64,000 nucleotides of DNA from Tetracentron sinense (taxonomy: Eukaryota; Streptophyta; Magnoliopsida; Trochodendrales; Trochodendraceae). Location: positions 5,072,434-5,136,433 of the forward strand of contig CM026573.1 of NCBI GenBank assembly GCA_015143295.1, in the 5' to 3' direction. A program made the translations under genes and the position numbers. The notes beneath the pieces were generated by a model that was not told where the DNA came from, searched no databases, and worked only from the letters and a program-made list of their open reading frames with translations. Of the stretch, positions 12,201 to 22,211 are shown in pieces. Position 1 is the first letter of the stretch. Every line of letters starts with the position of its first letter.

Positions 12201-15200
12201 CTGATTTGAGATTATTTTTCTAAAAACTAAGGTGAGATGGATGAAACGTAGGGGTAAGGGAATCTTAACCATAGCTTATAAAAGTCAAAAGGTGAGATTG
12301 AGGATATACATTGATGTTTTTCTGTTGATCTCTCTTGGTTATTTTTGTATCTTTTTGCAGGAGGACACCCACATTTTGACAGCTTCAGGTGATCAAACTG
12401 TAAGTTACTCATTAATAGATGTACAAGTTTGGGTTAGAACTTAGAATTAGCTTATCCATTTGAAGAAACTAGAAGATTTAGCCTTTTGTTTCAAAGTTCT
12501 GGAAACAAGGTTATATTGTGCAGTATGTTTGTCTACTTGTAGTGAATGAGTCTTCATTTGGTTTATTTAGTTGCTTATTTGGACAGAAATTTGGAAAGTG
12601 ACTGTCTGCTTATGGTTCGACATGGAAACTACGATTATTGGATTAATGGAAACCAGAGACACATAATTCAAAGATATATTGATATTTTCAACTATGATTA
12701 GAAGCCTGGTTTGCAGAAGAATCACCTATCTTTGAACTTTAGTTGTATTTCATAAGCTATATTGCCTTTACATATACGTAAATGTATCGATCAACATTGG
12801 CCAATAAAATCAAAACATAGTAATGTCAGTCCCATTGTGTAACGGGTAAGGAATTATATAAGTTACTGGACTAAATTACCTCGTGGAGTTACTTGGACAA
12901 ATCAGTATCAAATAGAATCCTATATTGATAAATAAATTACATTTAGGACTAGTTCTTTTCTTAGACCAACTGTTGTGAATTATTCCCCCTTTGACAGATA
13001 AAGACATGGGATGCGGAGACAAAGAAATGTATTGTAGTCATGGCGGGCCATACAGGAAGTGTGAAAACATTGAGTTCTCATCCATCTAGTCCTGGTAGGC
13101 ATATTTTTTTTTCTGCATGGTTGCTTTCCCTGCAAGTATTTCTTTTGTCATCAAGAAAGGATACAATGTCTAATTGCTGAAAGTATTTATTTATTTTTGT
13201 TTGAACAGATCTCTTTGTCTCTGGTTCGAGAGATGGATCTTTTGCTTTCTGGGACTTGAGATGTAAGACTGGTGACACAAATAGCCATGAGGAGCCCTGC
13301 TTAACGCAAGTTTCTACTATGCTATCAAACTTCTCACTTTATTTAATCATAATGAGTTGATTAGGCTTGTATTCACTTTTGAGTATTGTTTTAATACTAC
13401 TCTTCAGCTCAACTGCTGTGGTCAAAGGGGCTCATGTTTCAGCTCAAGGAAAAAAGAGTAGACGTCGCAAGGTTTGCCCCTCAATACTGGTTTTTTAGTG
13501 GTGACTAATTAGACCATGTTGTATTCACTATTGAAGCTACAGTCTTTTCAGGCGGCTTCAATGAGTATCACATCAGTTCTTCATCTCAAAGATGAGGTTT
13601 CTATTGCTAGTGCTGGAGCAGTGGATAGGTCAGTGAGCCCTGCCAGATATTTTTCCTTGAATCAAGTGCAGATTTCTTCTGTTAGAAAATAATTTGTATT
13701 GATGCTTCAGTAATATTGAATCTTTTCCTTCACGTATTTTTTTGTGTATTGGTTCATTTCAGCGTAGTGAAATTCTGGGATACTCGAAACCTGAAAGCCC
13801 CAATTGCCCAGGCACATCCTCATCTTCAGTCCTCAACCGAAAAGGTCAACTACCTTAAAACACATACTTTTTTTATTGCACATTGAATAAATAGATAAAC
13901 AACAAATTCCTCTGAGATGTGTTGAGGTCATCTCTTCACATCAGTGGATCTTGAGAGTTGAGAACTTGAGATATGTGCTGGGTGAACTGGTTTTGGCTGT
14001 CTGCAAAGATTGAGTGAAAAGAATCAGACTGCAGATATATTGAAGTTAGAGATTAGAGGCAGATTTACTCAGCATATGGAGTTTGATCCACCTGAGGTGG
14101 ATATATAAATGTTACAGCTCTAAAAAGTGTTCAATTTTTTGAAGTTTCAGTAAATTTTGTGAAGTGCTGGGCATGTCGAGCATGTTTGATTTTTTTCCCT
14201 CTCAATTTCAGGAAAGAAGGTTACACGGAATATCTTGCCTATCCCAAGATTCAAATGGTGTGTTTCTGTCAGCATCCTGCATGGACAATAGGTATTTCAG
14301 GTCCTCTAACCTTTGTTTTTCTTCTCTGAAAAGAACATTATCTTCCGCGCCAAGTAGCATGCACACTTTTCAACACCAGTAAACGATTTGGGGTTGAGTT
14401 CATCCCATTTACTGTGTTGGGTTGCAACTTGCAACCTTGGGCTTGTTGGTACAATCCCAGCACTGAACTGTAGCCTGGCTTCTAAACACACGCTTGCAGC
14501 CATGCACCAAATAAAGGTAATAAAAGGAAATTGTTGAAGAAATTTCTAATCAAGGATTTCATTGTTTTCCCTATCAGGATTTACTTGTATAATGTGCTTC
14601 ATCTTGAAAAGGGTCCTGTGAGAACTTTCTCTGGCTGTAAAATTGAGACATTCTATGTGAAGGTAAGCCTTTTTTTAATGGTTAGTTCAAGCACCAAAAC
14701 TCAAGAGAGCGAGTGTAGTTGTGTTTCTCATGTCCTAAAATTTGAATTTTATTGCAGTCAGCAATTAGCCCAGATGCAGCTCACATAATTAGTGGCTCTA
14801 GTGATGGAAACACCTACCTATGGCAGGTTCTTATTTGATTTGATTTATTATTATTATTTTTGGAAATTGTGTTTTCCCCTTTCTGGTTTCTGTTTGGTTT
14901 GGGTATAACTTGCCAACATGTATTATAACAGGTGAAAAAGCCTCAAGTAGAACCCGTCACATTGAAAGGACATGAAGGAGAAGTTACGGCAGTAAATTGG
15001 TATATTTATTGGCAAAAGGCAGTGCTGATCTCAAGTACCACTTTCTAAACTGTTGTTTATATCGGACTTCATCTATTTTTTGCAGGTGCCCATCTGAGAT
15101 TGGAAAGATAGCAACTTCTTCCGACGATTTCACAGTAAGCATGCCCAATTAGTGAATCAAGTACACCATAATAGTTTAATCAAATCCATGTACCATAGAG

Positions 15201-15817
15201 TATCCTGTTCACTTAATACTGGTTTGGCGGCATCTACCATCCACACATGTTAAGCTTTGTTGCTACCTTCCAAAAAATCTTCACATATAGAACATGAAAT
15301 TTCTCTCGAGTCTGGACTAACCTCAAAAATGCTCACAAACATGCCTGAGGAAAGAGTAACTACACTGCATCTCCCATGTATTTATATCTACCGATGTTTC
15401 CTAATCACACCAATGATGCTGTATGTTTGATAGGTCCGCATCTGGAACATTCAGAAGGGTTGTTGCCCTAGCACAAAATCTCCATCGTCCATTCGGAGAA
15501 GAGTAACAGCAATCCCGAACATGGAGTGTAGAAAGCTGTTCATGGACGAAGACCCAGCCGAACTCACAAAGGCTGCTGCCAGCAGCTCGCATCCTTCAGA
15601 AGTATTGAATGAAGTTTACACACCAGATCAGATTCAAATGCCTGAAATCAGTACTCCCGAATCGCTGAAGAAAAAAATTCCATCAGTTTCTTTTTTAAAA
15701 GAAGAATTAGAGATGGAAAAGACTCCAGAAGCTGCATTGAAAAGCCCATCATCTGTTCTGAATCCACCTTCCTCCTTGAAAAGAACAATCAGAGATTACT
15801 TTGTGGCCCCTTCATGA
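6260..15817 (+). CDS. CDT2: CDT2/DTL, WD40 substrate receptor of CUL4-DDB1 ubiquitin ligase
   Basis: Sixteen exons join in frame to 516 residues: 6260-6326, 6422-6540, 6641-6749, 6854-6918, 12361-12399, 12998-13094, 13209-13305, 13408-13471, 13552-13628, 13763-13844, 14212-14291, 14578-14662, 14758-14826, 14932-14999, 15086-15134, 15434-15817. The family, with CUL4-DDB1 and chromatin-loaded PCNA, targets CDT1 and other substrates for ubiquitination in S phase. The N-terminus carries the family block '[16 protein letters not shown]'. WD40 repeats follow from about residue 40 to 420, with two DDB1-contact WDxR boxes (WDLR near 182, WDTR near 251). A low-complexity tail rich in Ser-Pro ends in KRTIRDYF (505-512), like the PIP box of animal Cdt2. 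All introns are GT..AG except intron 7 (13306-13407, GC..AG). Intron 4 is swollen to 5.4 kb by transposons. A 3' UTR intron at 15900-15980 looks likely. Confidence 0.93.
7059..9805 (-). mobile_element. 5'-truncated LINE (L1-like), degenerate
   Basis: Read on the minus strand it runs from reverse transcriptase at the right to an A-tail (the T-run 7059-7071). RT motifs are visible: '[17 protein letters not shown]', '[13 protein letters not shown]', and FADD in '[10 protein letters not shown]' (a variant of YADD). Then come the 'GSRTYLGLP' block, a zf-RVT region ('[19 protein letters not shown]'), and an RNase H domain with catalytic D/E/D contexts (HSDGAYN, EAAALR, GSDSEA). ORF1 and endonuclease are absent. 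Several frameshifts and stops break the frame (near 9300-9490, 8710-8810, 8490 and 7640-7910). It cannot move by itself. A clear target duplication was not resolved because both sides lie in another repeat. Confidence 0.88.
9892..11892. mobile_element. 2,001-bp palindromic PIF/Harbinger-type element
   Basis: Ends are GAGCATCTCCAACCC and its reverse complement, flanked by TAA on both sides (9889-9891 and 11893-11895), typical of PIF/Harbinger. The inverted repeat does not stop at the ends. The left arm (about 9892-10850) and right arm (about 10950-11892) match in reverse complement almost throughout, leaving a loop of roughly 100 bp. Each arm holds the same fragment starting ATGGATC (10337 on plus; its mirror near 11470 on minus), which translates to an acidic '[15 protein letters not shown]' start before stops. 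This could be an N-terminal transposase piece, but no DDE domain is present. As part of a CDT2 intron it would be transcribed as a long hairpin. Confidence 0.85.
12030..12290 (+). repeat. 88-bp satellite, three units, in CDT2 intron 4
   Basis: GAATCTTAA recurs at about 12084, 12172 and 12260, each preceded by 'AGATGGATGAACCCTA' and followed by 'CATAGT..GAGT'. It is the same family as the array at 24950-25600. Confidence 0.8.
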
Positions 15818-16300
15818 GTTAGATGCTTATAGTTTTTGGGTTATCTCTTATACAGTATTTGCTGAAAGTAGGTGGCATGCCTTATTCAGATAATTTAGAG
15901 TAAGTTCATTCCATTTTCTCCTGTAATTCTTATTACACACTCAATGGTCCACTCAGTGATATTGGTTTGTGTTTCTGCAGGGTTGTATTTGAAATGTACA
16001 GGGGGATAATTGGTTATAATATCATATTCTAGGAGAGAATTTTGATGGGGCATATTGCGTCCTCTCCTCAATATTTTTGGGTCATTGTTGTAATAAGATT
16101 CAACTGTGGAGGAAGTAGTCCTTGTCCAGATTTATGAAAATTATGAACTTTGCATGTTATGAACTTCTATGTGCATTTTAGATGCACCCAAACTCATCCA
16201 GTATCATCTTTGAATGTGTTAACCGTGTTTTGCATTTTCCATGCAACTGGACAGTGCATTCAATTGGCAAAACAACCCATAACTAAAATAAGCATCAATT
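15818..16300 (+). other. CDT2 3' UTR and downstream spacer
   Basis: The sequence after the TGA contains a likely 81-bp 3' UTR intron: donor GTAAGT at 15900, acceptor TTTCTGCAG ending at 15980. AATAAG-like words near 16090 and T-rich stretches suggest polyadenylation near 16.1 kb. The end cannot be fixed without transcripts. Confidence 0.45.
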
Positions 16301-16550
16301 TGCACAGCAAAGATTGAAACAGGGGGACATGGCGGTTCAGGTGAGATCCAAGGTAGATCCAACTTTCTATTCATTTATTGGATCCCGGTGGTCCTGGATA
16401 TTGGCCAATGAACTCACAGCATGGTTTGTAATTTGGGTTTCATTATGTTATCCTCTTGTGGGCAGTGCAGTTGTGAGCATGTAATTGGGATGTAATTGCT
16501 TGAATTCAGCTTAGAGTTTGTAGCTGTTTATGTCTGCCTGATTTAGTTCT

Positions 16551-17275
16551 ATGGTCTGCTTTAGAACTGGACTTTTGGAGCCTGGAGCCTGTTCAGAGGC
16601 ACTACCCTTATTCAACAAAATGAATATCAAAAGTGAAAAAACAGATCACATCTTAGTTGCTAGTGGATTGGCAGCTTGTGCTCGGTTGCCAATGGTGGGA
16701 CCTGGTAGGGATATCTACCATTATGTTATCCTGTGCGGATTTGAGCTATAGTTAATGGTTTCATCTGCTTCATTAACATGTCTAAAGTGGAGTTTTGCTG
16801 GTTTTGAGTTTGAGGTGTCTAATGTGCAGTTTTGCCTCTATTATGAAAATGACAATGTTTTATTATCATGTAATTTAGGTATTGTTTCACATGAACTTGT
16901 CTCTCTGGCTTTTAATTCTCTTTTTGAGGATATGCTGGAGAACGGATTTAAACCTGATCAATCCATTTTTTCCTATCAATGTACTTGCTGCCATCCTGGG
17001 ATTTTTAAAGATGCCAAGAGCTTTTTATAATAATGAATGCATTTGATATTCCACCAAAAATGGAGTGCTAGTACACATCGTGAAGCTTATAGGGATGGCT
17101 GAAGAGTTGGAATAGGTCTACAACCTTTAAGTGTTCACGTCGGAACTGCCTTATTCAGGCATTTGGATTGTATTATCATAATGCTGTGTTCACAGAAGTT
17201 CTGATATGGTGGAAGGACTAAGGAAAGTCAAAATTTAGCCGGATGAGAGACGGCAATATGAAATTCTTGAACTTT
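16551..17275 (+). pseudogene. pentatricopeptide repeat (PPR) pseudogene
   Basis: Broken pieces of a PLS-class PPR protein in successive frames. 'EALPLFNKM' followed by 'SGLAACARLP' and 'GRDIYHYVILCGFE' matches a PPR motif with its usual spacing. Downstream comes 'FEDMLENGFKPDQS' with 'CCHPGIFKDAKSF', and from about 17036 'FDIPPKME' and 'KLIGMAEELE', the standard end of such repeats. Stops separate the parts and no start, targeting peptide or E/DYW end is intact. Functional PPRs of this class act in organelle RNA editing or splicing; this copy cannot. Confidence 0.75.
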
Positions 17276-17502
17276 GATATGGATACTTGATCAAACCTTT
17301 TCTATCAGCTATGCAGACAAGAAATGAGATGCTCAAATTGTAATAGATTCAGGGAGTTTCTTAAAGAGGTAAAGGATTTGAAAAGCTCGTGTATGAAAAA
17401 AGATGCTCAAACAAGTATTTTTTCAATTGGTTTCTTATATCCAACTGTTGTTTCAGAGATATAATAAAAGGCAATAGATGCTTAAACAAGTACAAACAGG
17501 GA

Positions 17503-17592
17503 AAATTCCGAGTGGGTCGGTGCAAATACCCGAAGGGACTAGTCCTTGCCTAGAAGGAATTGGGACACCCTCCGTTACCCAAAAAAAAAAAG
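17503..17592 (+). mobile_element. 5'-truncated SINE with 13-bp TSD
   Basis: Ninety bases ending in an A-run (17581-17591), flanked by exact GTACAAACAGGGA at 17490-17502 and 17593-17605. The body contains 'ACCCGAAGGGACTAGTCC', a segment typical of the 3' part of tRNA-derived plant SINEs. The A and B boxes are missing. Confidence 0.75.
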
Positions 17593-17771
17593 GTACAAAC
17601 AGGGAGAATAGAGTTGTGTAAACTCTTAAGAACAGATCCCTTGACTAAGTACAACTTAATGAAACATCAAATAGACAAGGGCTCAAGCCGATGCAACACA
17701 GTGTGCTGCCAGGCCTAGCTCTTGTTCTTCACCACTGAAACAAAACCGAGGCCCATCTGCAGTAACCAAGC

Positions 17772-19892
17772 TCAACCAATCTCTTCACGGATTCTTTGAT
17801 TCATTAGCTGTTCAACTATGTGGAATCTTACAATTGGGATGTGTTTGATCTTGTAGTTGTCTCCTCCTCCATCAGGTTTCAACCTCTCTGCATGATCGTT
17901 GAGCAAAGGCAGCAAATCCAACTGCTGAAGTGTGGTGACAGACTGCAACCCTTCAGGAAGCATCCTCAGTTTCAAACAGTTATGGAAATGGAGGTATTTC
18001 AAGCTTGGAAGTGCTCCTTCCTCTAGCTCTGTCCATTCCTCCAGAACATGAGAAGCAATACTGAGAATCTCAAGCTTTGGAAATCCTCCTACCCCACAAA
18101 ACTCTTTCCCTATTTGCTTTGCATCATGGGCTTGCCAAAGGGAGAGATTTTTCAAGTTGGGTAGCAACTGAAGGACCAAAGCTGGGTTCTCAGATAGATG
18201 AGAGAAACCTAATCTTAGGTTGGTGAGACTTCCCATCAAGCCAAGCCATTTGGGTATCTTTCCTAGTCCCCCTTCCAGGCAAAGTTTTCTAATAAGCGGT
18301 GGAGGCGAAAATGGCTCCAAAGGAGGGAGTGTTCTCACTGGGAAAGAACTTTTTGCCTGTAGAGACAAGGACAGGAGACTCTCCATTTTCATGATAGAGG
18401 CACAGAGCTCACTTGCAACATTTTCTGCCACATCCATCACTCCCAGCCTCCTGAGTTGGATCAAGCTACCTAGCTCTCCGGCAATGCCATCACCGGCATG
18501 CAAACCGGTGAACGTCTGGAGGTTTTTCATCCTCCCTATCCCTGAAGGTACCTTTAATCCACAGACACCAATGTTTTTGAACATTTTAAGGTGCCTCAAT
18601 CCTGGAATTTTCAGTATTCCACTTGGTAATGCAGTTAACTTCCCACACCATCTGATATCTAGAGTCTGTAGGTTCCGAAGATTACTTAGACTCTCTGGCA
18701 GCTCAGTTAAACCGGTTTTCTTCAAGCCTAGATACCTCAGGTGAATCAGATCTCCTATTTCATCGGGTAAGCACTTGATGTTAGTCTCTTCTAGATCCAA
18801 GACCCGTAAAAGTTTTACCCCGTAAAATACTAGTTTTAGGCTTTCCCATCCCACTTCAGAAAGGTCTTTAATTGTAAACATGAATAGAGATCGAATTGGG
18901 AGAGTATTCAGGTTGGGAGGAATGTTCTTACTGTTGGAATGGATGGAAACACGGCGGGCGGTAGGAGGTATGTCAGAATCTGAACTAGTAAATGCAGTAA
19001 TGAAATCTTCTTCCTCCATCACACAGATGGTGAATTCCCGACAAGAACTGGGGAAACTGAATTTAGTCCCATTACCAGGATGTTGTTCTACAATTTGAAG
19101 CATTCCCAGGCTGACCAGTTTTTCGATATTCTGTTCTGCTATATCCTCCATAATCACTCCTGGTATTTCTTGTACCAAACCTTCGGCCACCAATAGCCGA
19201 ATCAGTCTCCCTTTAGGTATCCAGTACTTCTCAGGGAAGATGCAACAGTACATTAAGCAAGATCGAAGGTAATACGGTAAATTTCTATAATTTAATCTGA
19301 AATTAAAAGAGCATGATGCCTCACCTTCATCAGCTTTTGAAGAGCTCTCATTTTCTTCTTCCCTCCTCTCCTTCCCAGAGAAGTTGCAACAGTATCTTAA
19401 ACAAGATCCAAGATAATACGCTAGACTTGCAAAATTTAAACTGTGTGAAGAAGGGGACGATGTTTCACCTTCATCAACCTTGTAAGAGCTCTCCATGTCT
19501 TCTTTCCTCCTTTCTTCGGCCGCAGTTAAATTATCGAATTTAGACATACTATCAATAAATTCGGCAAGACGGGCATTTATCTTCTCCAATTCACTTTCGA
19601 AATGAGCTGTGGATGCAGTCCTGCTAGACCCATTTTGATTATACATCTGAATTATGAATTCATCAATACAGTCATCCATATCATGGACTATATCTCTCAG
19701 TTCTCGAACCCAACTATGAACAGCATCATCCCCTCCCGTTCTTCGGCGTATATCTCCAAATAACCATCCAATCTCATTGAGTATGCTCATAAGCCATAGA
19801 ATTTGATCTTCCAGACCTGAAAAAGTCTCAGGCTCTTGAAGTAATATAGAATCCAATCTCTGTAAGAAAAAATTCACCAAGGCATCTGCCAT
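17772..19892 (-). CDS. NLR-like CC / winged-helix / LRR protein lacking NB-ARC core
   Basis: Uninterrupted 706-codon frame; the start MADALVNFFLQRL is the usual beginning of Rx-type coiled coils. Residues 1-120 form an Rx_N-like domain with a variant EDVID motif (MDDCIDEF, 72-79). No P-loop, RNBS-A, kinase-2 or GLPL motif follows. The chain passes through an acidic Ser/Glu-rich linker directly into the winged-helix region (203-270: 'LPYYLRSCLMYCCIFP', 'RLIRLLVAEGLVQE'). The MHD position reads PSSCREF, so that motif is also lost. LRRs run from about 340 to 690. Residues 127-174 and 175-222 are a tandem duplication covering linker plus the SCLxYCC helix. The family mediates pathogen recognition. 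Lacking the ATP switch, this protein could be a decoy, a helper-dependent sensor, or a decaying but still open gene. It lies tail-to-tail with CDT2. Confidence 0.85.
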   Translation of the reverse strand: MADALVNFFLQRLDSILLQEPETFSGLEDQILWLMSILNEIGWLFGDIRRRTGGDDAVHSWVRELRDIVHDMDDCIDEFIIQMYNQNGSSRTASTAHFESELEKINARLAEFIDSMSKFDNLTAAEERRKEDMESSYKVDEGETSSPSSHSLNFASLAYYLGSCLRYCCNFSGKERREEENESSSKADEGEASCSFNFRLNYRNLPYYLRSCLMYCCIFPEKYWIPKGRLIRLLVAEGLVQEIPGVIMEDIAEQNIEKLVSLGMLQIVEQHPGNGTKFSFPSSCREFTICVMEEEDFITAFTSSDSDIPPTARRVSIHSNSKNIPPNLNTLPIRSLFMFTIKDLSEVGWESLKLVFYGVKLLRVLDLEETNIKCLPDEIGDLIHLRYLGLKKTGLTELPESLSNLRNLQTLDIRWCGKLTALPSGILKIPGLRHLKMFKNIGVCGLKVPSGIGRMKNLQTFTGLHAGDGIAGELGSLIQLRRLGVMDVAENVASELCASIMKMESLLSLSLQAKSSFPVRTLPPLEPFSPPPLIRKLCLEGGLGKIPKWLGLMGSLTNLRLGFSHLSENPALVLQLLPNLKNLSLWQAHDAKQIGKEFCGVGGFPKLEILSIASHVLEEWTELEEGALPSLKYLHFHNCLKLRMLPEGLQSVTTLQQLDLLPLLNDHAERLKPDGGGDNYKIKHIPIVRFHIVEQLMNQRIREEIG

Positions 19893-19989
19893 TTCTACAA
19901 TGGACAGGAGAATGACAGAAGAATTTTAGCTCATTCTCTCTTCAGCTTAATCATAGGACTTGTGTCTCTAAAGATCAGAGAGGATTGCA

Positions 19990-19998
19990 ATATATAGA
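19990..19998 (-). promoter_or_regulatory. TATA box of the NLR-like gene
   Basis: CTATATATT on the minus strand lies about 100 bases upstream of the ATG at 19892, a usual distance for a plant promoter. No other core element was recognised. Confidence 0.55.
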
Positions 19999-20394
19999 GA
20001 TTCTACTGTGATATTGAGGAGGGGTTAGTTACCTTGGAAAATGCTCTATTCCTTGTCTGTGATATTGAGGAATGCTTTCTGTGTTTTGTTTCAAACTATA
20101 ATGTTTGGCAATTTCTAAATATCCGACCATTCAGTCAAATTTATTGTTATATATTGAAAGAAAACGAAGTAATCAATGAAGCTTCTTTGCATATTTCGTA
20201 ATGGACACCTAGAAGCATATATATCCCCAAGACTCTTTCAACAACCAATTTGTTAAACAAACATGTCTAAGGTATAATCTGGTCCTGACTGACCCAAACA
20301 AAAAATAATACTGTACCAGGGTAAATGTTTGCATTCACTGTAGTAACCAAACAGTCCCCAAAATGAAAGTATAGCTTAAACTCTGTTAATTGCT

Positions 20395-20700
20395 GAGAGC
20401 AGTGTTTTGAAAACCGAACCGGACCAGTCGGCTGAACCGGTAAAACCGGGAACCGGCCAGTCAACTGGTCCCCAAAACAACCAAAACTGGTCTAAAAACC
20501 AGGAACCGGAGGCCAGTTCATCCAAAAACCGGTGATAAACCGGCCACTAAAGGGAGATTTAAAAAAATAAAAAATAAAAATAAATGGATACAGTCGAACC
20601 GGGAACTGGTCACCCAGCCGTTTCGACCCCGGTCAGGTTTGGCTGGGAGTTTAACACCAACATGAAGATGTGTTAATTTAGTTTGACGGGTTCTTTCATG
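20395..20700. repeat. dispersed CCGG-rich repeat (GAAAACCGAACCGG type)
   Basis: Clusters of AACCGG/CCGGTT words surround an AT-rich centre. Blocks beginning GTTTTGAAAACCGAACCGG are common dispersed repeats in plants. No terminal repeats or target duplication were found, so the class stays open. Confidence 0.45.
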
Positions 20701-20817
20701 CCGAGTCAACAGAAAATGTTGAGCCCAAATCTTCTATTACAAATTAGGACTCTTACAAAGAAGAATTTAGCCTATTTGGTCTGTGGAAAACACCTGCACA
20801 TGAGTGGTACTTAGCAT

Positions 20818-21008
20818 CATGGCCGGCCCAAGCCATTTGAAGGCCTAAAGTGAAAATTCTAAATGGAATTTTTTTATTTTTATTTTTTAATGTTATTAAA
20901 AAGGTATTTTATTTATTTTTAATATTCTAAATGGGGCCTTTTTTTAAAATGTTTTTTAATGGGGCCTAAAGCAAAGGCTTTGATGGCCTAATGGACGGGC
21001 CGGCCCTG
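20818..21008. mobile_element. hAT-type MITE with perfect 8-bp TSD
   Basis: The ends CATGGCCGGCCC and (reverse complement of the right end) CAGGGCCGGCCC form 12-bp inverted repeats with one mismatch. The 191-bp element is flanked by CTTAGCAT at 20810-20817 and 21009-21016. The interior is T-rich and noncoding. An 8-bp duplication and CAnGG ends are hallmarks of the hAT superfamily. Confidence 0.9.
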
Positions 21009-21139
21009 CTTAGCATGTTGTGATTGGTGCGGGTGGGCAACTATAAGAAAACACCTGCACTGTATTTTTTTTTACTTTTATATTATACATATAAAAATTA
21101 TAAAAAATTGGGAGGGCCAAACTTTTCACGTTTGGGTGT

Positions 21140-21310
21140 CATCCCCGGTTTAGTCCCACCTCAGTTGGGAAAAAGACTTCGCAGGGGTGTATAAGGGACC
21201 ATCAACCCTCCTTAAGACAAGTCCTTTTGGAGTGGTTGCTTGGACTTACCACCTTAGCGGCTACCTTAGGTCTGGCTGTGTGTGTGAGTTTAGTGTTCTG
21301 CTTTGACCAA
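21140..21310 (+). repeat. retroposon-like repeat with USE and TATA motifs
   Basis: GTCCCACCTCA (21153-21163) matches the plant snRNA upstream element RTCCCACATCG at 9 of 11 positions. TATAAG follows at 21190-21195, a gap of 26 bases. The body ('CCATCAACCCTCCTTAAGACA', 'CTACCTTAGGTCTGGCT', 'GTGTGTGTGAGTTTAG') is shared with 38160-38335 on the other strand. No open frame. Confidence 0.6.
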
Positions 21311-21555
21311 CTGCCCATATCATATGGAGGCAAGTGACTGTGAATAAAAATGGAAACCTAGGTGCATGTGTATTCCCTCCTTTCTAAGAATACTTTTCAC
21401 CCCAAGACTACCAAAAAAAGGAGAGTTCTGCTGCTAAAACAGGGAAACCTAAAATTCTCCATTAGCAACCATATCTTCAAAGTACTGTATGGATGCACCA
21501 ATCATTAATGCAGATCATGGAGTTTCAGCAGTATTCATTTTAGAACTTTGCTACC

Positions 21556-21659
21556 AGGACCGGATTGGTTTGGAGCCTTATTTATGACTTAATTAGGATG
21601 CCAAACCAGGACCGGATTGGTTTGGAGCCTTATTTGTGACTTAATTAGGATACCAAACC
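21556..21659 (+). repeat. 52-bp tandem duplication
   Basis: The unit beginning AGGACCGGATTGGTTTGGAG occurs at 21556 and 21608 with only two or three differences. Confidence 0.9.
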
Positions 21660-21775
21660 AGTGTGATACTGGTTTGGCCTGGCCTGCAGTCCTACTTGCT
21701 TTATTCAATTCATTCTATGAAGTAGAAGTAGAAAGCTTACCAATACAATGCCACTCAAGCAAAGAGCAAAACACA

Positions 21776-22211
21776 TTGTTGGAAATGGCTCGTTTTTGAG
21801 AAGGGGCGATCGATCGGCCATAGAGTGGGCGGATCAATCGGCCACTCTTAACCGATCGATCGGTGGACGGTGTTTAGTCTTCCGATTTTTTACGTTTTCT
21901 CTCTCTTGTGTTAATAACCTTGGGGTATAAAAGGATCCTTATACCTAGGGTTTAGTCATGCTTTGTTTATGCTTGAGAGAGCTTGAGATTTGTAAAGGGG
22001 AGGCCATTAGAGAGTGAGAGAACTCTCGTAAGATCTCCGTGTTGATTCTCATAGTGAAAAGCCCTGATCACTATCGCCTGTGGACGTAGGCATTAAGGCT
22101 GAACCATGTATATCTTGTCTTGTATGATTGCATCTTTTATGGTTTATTTTTCTTTGCTTTGATTTGCTATTTCTTGTTCTCACTAGATCCTTAGGGGTTA
22201 TTTCTACAACA
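21776..22211 (+). mobile_element. Copia-like solo LTR
   Basis: Begins near TGTTGGAAATGG (21777) and ends near TCTACAACA (22211), inverted TGTTG/CAACA ends. Inside are a promoter TATA (GGTATAAAAGG, about 21933) and the phrase GTGGACGTAGGCATTAAGG near 22080, a typical feature of Copia LTRs just after the transcription start. AAAACACA lies on both sides (21768-21775 and 22211-22218), overlapping the proposed right end, so exact borders are uncertain. An inverted GATCGATCGG cluster lies at 21807-21865. Confidence 0.65.

Noticed and set aside
16551-17030. Functional PPR gene
   Set aside because: The motifs are spread over different frames with stops between them, with no start region and no intact C-terminus.
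18220-18744. 174-codon plus-strand frame opposite the NLR-like gene
   Set aside because: It is a shadow of the conserved LRR frame on the minus strand, with no domain of its own.
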